Assembly: GCA_028064945.1 (NCBI GenBank)
Contig: JAPTWQ010000054.1
Coordinates: 1 to 12,874 of the forward strand
DNA from: Nitrospiraceae bacterium
GTDB taxonomy: Bacteria; Nitrospirota_A; Leptospirillia; Leptospirillales; Leptospirillaceae
DNA: 12,874 nt
Reading direction: 5' to 3'
The position numbers and the translations under genes are program-made. This document shows, piece after piece, positions 8,744 to 12,874 of this stretch. Under the pieces are notes generated by a model, which ran no database searches, was not told the origin of the DNA, and was given only the letters and a program-made list of their open reading frames with translations. The stretch's first letter is position 1. Every line of letters starts with the position of its first letter.

Positions 8744-10153
8744 CTAAACATCGAAATAAAGGAAGAACTCGTGCGGATGGGGCCGAAGGCGAACGGCGTC
8801 CACCTCGCGCTTGGTCTTCAGGCTGATCCACGTCTCGATCATTTCGGGCGTAAAGACTCCACCCTTCAGCAGGAACTCATGATCCTTCTCGAGGGCCGCG
8901 AGGGCTGCATCGAGGCTTCCCGGCATCTGCTTGATCTTCTTCTTTTCCCGATCGGACAGTTCATAGAGGTCCTTGTCGAGAGGAGCCGGAGGTTCGAGCT
9001 TTCTCTCGATCCCGTCGAGTCCGGCCATTAGAAGTGCCGAGAAGACGAGATAGGGGTTGCTGCTGGGATCAGGCGTACGGAACTCGATACGCTTGGCCTT
9101 CTCGCTCTTAGAATACATCGGGATTCGAACGCAGGCCGAACGATTCCGCTTTGAATACATGAGATTGATCGGAGCCTCGTATCCCGGAACGAGTCTGCGA
9201 TAAGAGTTGGTGGTCGGGGCGATAAATGCCAGAAGCGCAGGAGCGTGGTGGATCAAACCACCGATGTAGTGGCGGCAGAGCTCCGAAATATCGCCATATC
9301 CACCCTTCTGATAGAAGAGGTTCTTGCCGGCCTTCCAGAGGCTCTGGTGGACATGCATTCCGGATCCGTTGTCCTGAAAGAGCGGCTTTGGCATGAAGGT
9401 CGCAGTCTTCCCGTATTTGAAGGCAGTGTTTTTCACCACATATTTGTACTTCATGACATTGTCTGCCATCTTGGTGAGAGTGTCGAAACGCATGGCGATT
9501 TCGCACTGGCCGGCGGTGGAGACCTCATGATGATGCGCGTCGCACCGGATGCCGACCTGCTCCATGGTCAGAACCATTTCGCTCCGAAGGTCCTGGAGGG
9601 AATCCGTGGGGGGCACAGGGAAATACCCTTCCTTGTGTCGAACCTTGTATCCAAGGTTCGGCTCTTCCTCCCGGCCCGTATTCCATGTTCCCTCGATCGA
9701 ATCGACGGAATGATGAGAAAAATTCGATCCGGAACCATAACGGACATCGTCGAAAACAAAAAATTCGCATTCAGGTCCCCAATAGGAGATGTCTGCGACT
9801 TTCTTGAGATAATTTTCCGCCCGCTGGGCGATATAGCGAGGATCCTTGGCATAAGACTCTCCGGAGATCGGATCTTTGATGTTCGCGATCAGGGAGAGTG
9901 TTGGAACCTGAGTGAACGGATCGAGAAAGGCGGACTTGGAATCGGGCAGAAGAAGCATATCGGACTCATTGATGGTCTGGAAACCACGGATACTGGAGCC
10001 GTCGAAACCGATACCCTCTTCGAACAGGTCTTCGGTCAGCTGGTGGGCCGTCATGGAATAATGCTGCCAGGTACCAAGCAGGTCGGCGAACTTTATGTCG
10101 ACGATCTGCACATTGTTCTTTTTCGCATAGTCCAGAACTTCTTTCGGGGTCAT
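8744..10153 (-). CDS. glnA: Glutamine synthetase type I-beta (GlnA)
   Basis: It makes glutamine from glutamate, ammonia and ATP as a dodecamer in the cytosol and is the entry point of ammonium assimilation. The protein has 469 residues, the same as the enterobacterial enzyme. Visible motifs are the beta-grasp segment GFDGSSIRGF (49-58), the metal-binding Glu128 and Glu130 in GPECEFF, DAHHHEV (205-211), the NGSGMHVHQS loop (262-271), and the substrate Arg region CVRIP and RIEFRTPDPSSNPYL. Tyr397 in KDLYEL is at the adenylylation position, so the enzyme should be controlled by GlnE. The start ATG follows AGGAG by 9 nt. Transcription is probably governed by the structured leader at 10221-10292, and a strong terminator follows the gene. 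Confidence 0.98.
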   Translation of the reverse strand: MTPKEVLDYAKKNNVQIVDIKFADLLGTWQHYSMTAHQLTEDLFEEGIGFDGSSIRGFQTINESDMLLLPDSKSAFLDPFTQVPTLSLIANIKDPISGESYAKDPRYIAQRAENYLKKVADISYWGPECEFFVFDDVRYGSGSNFSHHSVDSIEGTWNTGREEEPNLGYKVRHKEGYFPVPPTDSLQDLRSEMVLTMEQVGIRCDAHHHEVSTAGQCEIAMRFDTLTKMADNVMKYKYVVKNTAFKYGKTATFMPKPLFQDNGSGMHVHQSLWKAGKNLFYQKGGYGDISELCRHYIGGLIHHAPALLAFIAPTTNSYRRLVPGYEAPINLMYSKRNRSACVRIPMYSKSEKAKRIEFRTPDPSSNPYLVFSALLMAGLDGIERKLEPPAPLDKDLYELSDREKKKIKQMPGSLDAALAALEKDHEFLLKGGVFTPEMIETWISLKTKREVDAVRLRPHPHEFFLYFDV

Positions 10154-10220
10154 TCTTTCATTCTCCTAAAGAATTGTGAGTAAAAGCGTCCATAATCAAA
10201 GACGCCGCCGCCCGGAACAC

Positions 10221-10259
10221 AAAAAAAGGGCATCTTCATGACATCTCATGAAGACCCCC
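10221..10259 (-). terminator. Intrinsic terminator (attenuator) in the glnA leader
   Basis: On the minus strand TCTTCATGA (10254-10246) pairs perfectly with TCATGAAGA (10241-10233) around a GATG loop. The stem extends outward through a G-T pair and, after one mismatch, three G-C pairs (10259-10257 with 10228-10230). Seven T residues follow at 10227-10221. On the plus strand there is no U-tract, so it acts toward glnA. No gene lies between it and the divergent neighbour that it could end, so it is best read as a conditional terminator 67 nt before the glnA ATG. Confidence 0.85.
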
Positions 10260-10292
10260 TTGTCTTCGCATATCTTTTCCCCTGCCTTGGGA
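10250..10292 (-). promoter_or_regulatory. Candidate ANTAR-binding dual-hairpin antiterminator in the glnA leader
   Basis: Minus-strand hairpin P1 is TCCC (10292-10289), loop AAGGCA, GGGG (10282-10279), with one G-T wobble. After an 11-nt linker, P2 is GAAGAC (10267-10262), loop AAGGGG, GTCTTC (10255-10250), a perfect 6-bp stem. Both loops have six bases with A at position 1 and G at position 4, the known recognition pattern for ANTAR-domain antiterminators. The 3' arm of P2 is part of the 5' arm of the following terminator, so P2 and the terminator cannot form together. P1 is short, which is the main weakness. The regulator would be encoded elsewhere. Confidence 0.7.
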
Positions 10293-10327
10293 TGCCGGAT
10301 ACCTCTCCGCACTCCTCATTGAGAGAA

Positions 10328-10356
10328 AGATTACACGTTGGACAAAAAAAACGCAA
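10328..10356 (-). promoter_or_regulatory. Weak sigma70 promoter candidate for glnA
   Basis: On the minus strand TTGCGT (10356-10351) and TAATCT (10333-10328) are separated by exactly 17 nt. Each box matches only about half of the consensus. Its position fits: a start near 10321 would put about 28 nt before the first leader hairpin and give a leader of roughly 170 nt. I saw no convincing sigma54 site upstream of glnA. Confidence 0.3.
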
Positions 10357-10439
10357 TACTTGGAAAAAAATATGGGGATTGCGCTTGTATTCCATAATAA
10401 TGCAGGCAATATCTGATTCGATTGTCCTCAAATGGATCG

Positions 10440-10468
10440 GTGCAATACTCCGGCTCTTCGGTTAGAAT
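10440..10468 (+). promoter_or_regulatory. Possible promoter of the flavin disulfide oxidoreductase gene
   Basis: TAGAAT at 10463-10468 is one mismatch from the -10 consensus and lies 48 nt before the GTG start, but the -35 region 17 nt upstream (GTGCAA at 10440-10445) is poor. An alternative upstream pair is TTGTCC with AATACT at about 10422-10449, spaced by 16 nt. The choice between them is open. Confidence 0.3.
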
Positions 10469-10516
10469 CTGGAAAGAAGAAGATTGCCATCCAACAAATA
10501 CCCAAGAGGTTGACGC

Positions 10517-11896
10517 GTGAAAAAAGTTCAGATCCTTGTCATCGGTGGCGGCTCTGCAGGGCGATATGCGGCGCGCGAAGCTGCACGTCTTGGACGGGAG
10601 GTTCTTCTCGCCTCCACACCGCCCTTCGGCGGACTTTGTATCCTGAAGGGATGCATGCCCTCCAAAGCCCTTCTCAGGTCAGCCCACGAACTTCATGCCG
10701 CCAGGACAGAACTCGCGCTCCTTGGCATCGATCATGCCGGAACCTTTTCTTATGATCTTCCTGCGATCATACAGATGAAAAACCGGATGATCGCGGAAAT
10801 GGCCGACTCGGCAAGGGGAAGCGTCGATGGGGTCCGGGGAATCACGCTGGTCGAAGATAGCGTGACCTTCCTTTCGCCCGAATCAGCCCGGATAGGCCAT
10901 GAAACAGTCCACTTCGAACGTGCCGTGATCGCCACGGGTTCGGTCCCGAAGATCCCGGATATCCCTGGCCTTTCCAGAAAATGGACGATAACCTCCGACG
11001 ACGTTCTGGAGCTCGAGACTCTTCCGGAATCCGTCATCGTCCTGGGAGCCGGGCCCGTTGGCCTGGAACTGGGTCAATACCTCTCCATGATGGGTGTAAA
11101 GGTCACCGTGGTCGAAATTGCCTCACGATGGAACCCGGAGCTGGATATCCGGATCGAAGAGGGTTATCTGGCCTCATTGGCAAAGAGAGGAATGGTCGTC
11201 CACCTGGGATTTCGATCGGAACGTTTTGATGAATCGGGGAACAGGCCTGTCCTTCACGGCAGGATCGGAGACAAGCCTCTCACACTGGAGGCCGAGAGCA
11301 TCCTGTGCGCCACTGGCCGCCGGCCGGATCTCGACGGCCTCGATCCCCTGGCCGCCGATGTCCATCTTTCTCACCACAGGGCCATCCATGTGGATCCTTG
11401 GCTCCGGACCTCCAACCCGAGAATTTTCGCGGCGGGCGATGTGACAGGGGCGTTGCCTGTCCTGAATCTTGCCACGTATCACGGTGAGGTCGCCGGCTTC
11501 AACGCCGCCTCGGCCGTTCCCAAAAAAGTCGAGGACCGGCCCGTGCCAACCGCTATCTTTTCCGACCCGGAATTTGCCCGGGTTGGTCTGACCGAAGTTC
11601 AGGCCCACGCCCTGCACATTCCGACCATCACCGGATATCTCCCCTTTTCAGAACTGGGGAAAGCGATTGTCAATCGGCAGACGGACGGTGCCCTGAAAAT
11701 CGTGGCCCATGAAAAAACGCGGGAAATTCTCGGAGCCGAAATGTACGGTACCGGAGCCTCCGATCTGATTCATCTGATCACCGTGGCCCTCGGATTCTCG
11801 GCGACGATTGACCAGTACCAAAGAATCCTGCACATTCACCCGACGATGGCTGAGATCGTCAAATATGTTGTGGAAGAAATGACCGAATCCTTCTGA
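10517..11896 (+). CDS. Class I pyridine nucleotide-disulfide oxidoreductase (dihydrolipoamide dehydrogenase / mercuric reductase family)
   Basis: This 459-residue FAD enzyme has an N-terminal dinucleotide-binding motif VIGGGSAGRYAAREAARLG (8-26), the redox-active disulfide Cys41/Cys46 in GGLCILKGCMPSK, a second NAD(P)-binding motif VLGAGPVGLELGQYL near 176-190, the FAD motif RIFAAGDVTG, and the C-terminal dimerisation domain with the catalytic His441-Glu446 pair in HIHPTMAE. These fit dihydrolipoamide dehydrogenase. The N-terminal HMA domain and C-terminal Cys pair of true mercuric reductases are missing. No E1, E2 or glycine-cleavage gene is near, so the substrate is not settled. The start is the GTG at 10517 with AAGAGGT 6 nt upstream. 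The gene is divergent from glnA across 363 nt. Confidence 0.88.
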   Translation: MKKVQILVIGGGSAGRYAAREAARLGREVLLASTPPFGGLCILKGCMPSKALLRSAHELHAARTELALLGIDHAGTFSYDLPAIIQMKNRMIAEMADSARGSVDGVRGITLVEDSVTFLSPESARIGHETVHFERAVIATGSVPKIPDIPGLSRKWTITSDDVLELETLPESVIVLGAGPVGLELGQYLSMMGVKVTVVEIASRWNPELDIRIEEGYLASLAKRGMVVHLGFRSERFDESGNRPVLHGRIGDKPLTLEAESILCATGRRPDLDGLDPLAADVHLSHHRAIHVDPWLRTSNPRIFAAGDVTGALPVLNLATYHGEVAGFNAASAVPKKVEDRPVPTAIFSDPEFARVGLTEVQAHALHIPTITGYLPFSELGKAIVNRQTDGALKIVAHEKTREILGAEMYGTGASDLIHLITVALGFSATIDQYQRILHIHPTMAEIVKYVVEEMTESF

Positions 11897-11907
11897 TTCG
11901 GTCATTT
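11877..11907. terminator. Perfect 13-bp stem-loop over the stop codon of the oxidoreductase gene
   Basis: AAATGACCGAATC (11877-11889) pairs perfectly with GATTCGGTCATTT (11895-11907) around a 5-nt loop; the TGA stop (11894-11896) straddles the loop and the 3' arm. The plus strand has only three T residues at the stem end and no long U-tract, so it may be a terminator helped by other factors, an mRNA 3'-end stabiliser, or a bidirectional barrier. It looks deliberate because the stem has no mismatch. Confidence 0.6.
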
Positions 11908-12109
11908 GAAAGGCCTTCACTCCCTGGTTTCCATCCGTTTCGGCTTCTTCTTTCCAAATTTCAAAGATCCGGACAAGCGGCTTTCAGAACCGCCGGAGGT
12001 GGAAGATTTTCTTTTGAATATTCCTGTGTTAGCCTTGGCAGGTAAAGAGCTTCGCCTATCGGCCACTTCCTTCTTCGTTAACCCACCGGCGGAGAACCAG
12101 GAACAGATG

Positions 12110-12871
12110 ATGCCTGATAATTCCGCAATTCCATGCAGGATTCTACTGATTCGTCCGACCATCATATCGGGGGACAAGTGGGATGCCATTGTTCAGACCC
12201 TGATGCAGTTGTCCGACCGCCAGGTAGTCCTGACCGGAATCGTGGATCCCGCTCCGTCACCCGACATCCTGATCGTGGCGGAGATGGACGGAATTCCGAT
12301 CGCTCCTCGTTTTACAGACATTGCACCTGGCAGCTTCACCCATATCGCGATGGAGGATGGGCTACCGGACATTCTCTCTTCCTCCGGAATTCCCTGGCCG
12401 CGGGTTTCATTCACAGTCATCGCGCTCCTTGCTGAACAGGTCGCATCAAAAAACCAGTTCATGGCCATCTTCAACCGCTACAGGGCCTTCGCGCAGAGTC
12501 TGACAAACCTGATCCCCCTGGACAAGGCGCTCCCTTACGAGTCCCTGATATGCCAGTCTCTAAGGACCCTCCTTTCTGCCTCCGCAGTGGCCTATTGCGA
12601 ATCCCGGGTCAGAACCCGATCGATGACCATCCGCACTTCCGATCCGAAAAATTTGTTCAAGGAGGACGACTCCTTCCCCCTGACCGAGTCCTTGAAGGCC
12701 ATACTTACAGCCAAAACAGGATATTTCGACGATCTCGATCCTGAAAAAACCGGTATTCTCCATCTTCCACAGACGGCATCCAACAGAGTCGTCGTTTTCA
12801 GGCTCATTCAGGGATCGTCATCAACCATCCCTTTTCTTTTGATTTTCCCTCCCCCCTTCCCCCCCCAATAA
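12110..12871 (+). CDS. Hypothetical protein with a GAF-like C-terminal part, ending in a poly-C tract
   Basis: I do not recognise this protein firmly. From the ATG at 12110 (AGGA 7 nt upstream; another ATG sits directly before it at 12107) it has 253 residues. Residues 8-60 alternate strands and helices (RILLIRPTII, then DRQVVLTGIV, then PDILIVAEM) like a small alpha/beta or receiver-like fold, without an obvious phosphorylatable Asp. Residues about 115-250 (LICQSLRTLLSASAVAYCES through NRVVVFRLIQ and IPFLLIFPPPFPP) resemble a GAF domain lacking its last helix. The frame closes with TAA just after an 8-base C run (12859-12866). A one-base change in that run would open the frame beyond the window, so this may be the 5' part of a longer sensor or kinase gene. 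It has no signal peptide or membrane segment. Confidence 0.6.
   Translation: MPDNSAIPCRILLIRPTIISGDKWDAIVQTLMQLSDRQVVLTGIVDPAPSPDILIVAEMDGIPIAPRFTDIAPGSFTHIAMEDGLPDILSSSGIPWPRVSFTVIALLAEQVASKNQFMAIFNRYRAFAQSLTNLIPLDKALPYESLICQSLRTLLSASAVAYCESRVRTRSMTIRTSDPKNLFKEDDSFPLTESLKAILTAKTGYFDDLDPEKTGILHLPQTASNRVVVFRLIQGSSSTIPFLLIFPPPFPPQ
12851..12866 (+). repeat. Poly-C homopolymer tract at the end of the last gene
   Basis: Six C residues, then TT, then eight C residues, immediately before the CAA TAA that ends the frame. Loss or gain of one C shifts to frames with no stop in the few bases remaining in the window. Such tracts are prone to replication slippage, which can give phase variation, and to sequencing error. 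The sequence alone does not separate the two. Confidence 0.7.
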
Positions 12872-12874
12872 CCC

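Larger units (their letters stand above)
10154..10516. other. 363-nt divergent intergenic region between glnA and the disulfide oxidoreductase
   Basis: There is no supportable coding frame here. Toward glnA it holds, in minus-strand order, a weak promoter candidate (10328-10356), a two-hairpin leader motif (10250-10292), a terminator (10221-10259), a smaller stem-loop (GCGTC with GACGC, 10186-10205, followed by four T residues), and the glnA Shine-Dalgarno. Toward the plus-strand gene it holds a possible promoter near 10440-10468. The stretch is visibly more AT-rich than the genes, especially 10330-10420, with several A-tracts. Confidence 0.7.

Noticed and set aside
9245..10183. A 312-codon open frame on the plus strand opposite glnA
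   Set aside because: Antisense to a fully conserved glutamine synthetase, with no domain pattern; a shadow frame of a GC-rich gene.
10279..10330. The glnA leader as a known glutamine (glnA-class), glycine or c-di-GMP riboswitch
   Set aside because: The conserved core sequences of those aptamers are not present; the two hexaloop hairpins and the overlapping terminator explain the leader better.
10340..10354. A sigma54-like element on the plus strand before the oxidoreductase gene
   Set aside because: GG and GC are separated by 11 nt and the boxes do not match the consensus.
10391..10412. A sigma54-like GG...GC element upstream of glnA on the minus strand
   Set aside because: The spacing between GG and GC is 9, not 10, and the -24 box does not match; other candidates nearby match at only about half of the positions.
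11906..12109. N-terminal extension of the last gene from a TTG at 11906
   Set aside because: The extra 68 codons begin inside the stem-loop of the previous gene, have no ribosome binding site and show no domain-like sequence; the ATG at 12110 has AGGA at proper spacing.

Overview
The window is a bacterial chromosomal segment of moderately high GC, made almost entirely of housekeeping and nitrogen-metabolism genes. I see no phage, IS or plasmid signature, no tRNA or rRNA, and no CRISPR array. Three things suggest a Gram-negative chemolithotroph-like lineage: a class I-beta (adenylylatable) glutamine synthetase next to a NifA-type sigma54 activator, an aspartyl-tRNA synthetase with non-discriminating signature residues, and a guaB-guaA operon. 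Leptospirillum/Nitrospirota is my best guess and a deltaproteobacterial lineage is an alternative; the guess has low confidence because it rests on memory of gene styles, not on a search.

Layout. Positions 1-187 hold a good sigma70 promoter. The plus-strand series that follows is guaB (IMP dehydrogenase), guaA (GMP synthase), an RluB/RsuA-type pseudouridine synthase with a very long repetitive Arg/Ser/Pro tail, a DUF5069 protein and aspS. aspS appears to have its own promoter. It meets a minus-strand pair, nifA-like and glnA, tail to tail with only 3 nt between the stop codons. glnA is transcribed first; a strong intrinsic terminator lies between it and the nifA-like gene, with its U-tract about 10 nt from the nifA-like start codon. 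A 363-nt divergent spacer separates glnA from a plus-strand class I flavin disulfide oxidoreductase (dihydrolipoamide dehydrogenase / mercuric reductase family). A partly recognisable GAF-like protein follows and ends in a poly-C tract at the window edge.

The most interesting element is the glnA leader (minus strand, about 10221-10292). It has the layout of an ANTAR-controlled antitermination site: two small hairpins with six-base loops, both starting AAGG (A at position 1, G at position 4), joined by an 11-nt linker. The 3' arm of the second hairpin is also the 5' arm of a U-tailed terminator, so the two folds exclude each other. No ANTAR protein is encoded in the window.

Functionally, several genes turn on glutamine. 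guaA uses it as amino donor, glnA makes it, the nifA-like activator probably responds to nitrogen state, and a non-discriminating AspRS would need the glutamine-dependent GatCAB amidotransferase to finish Asn-tRNA(Asn).
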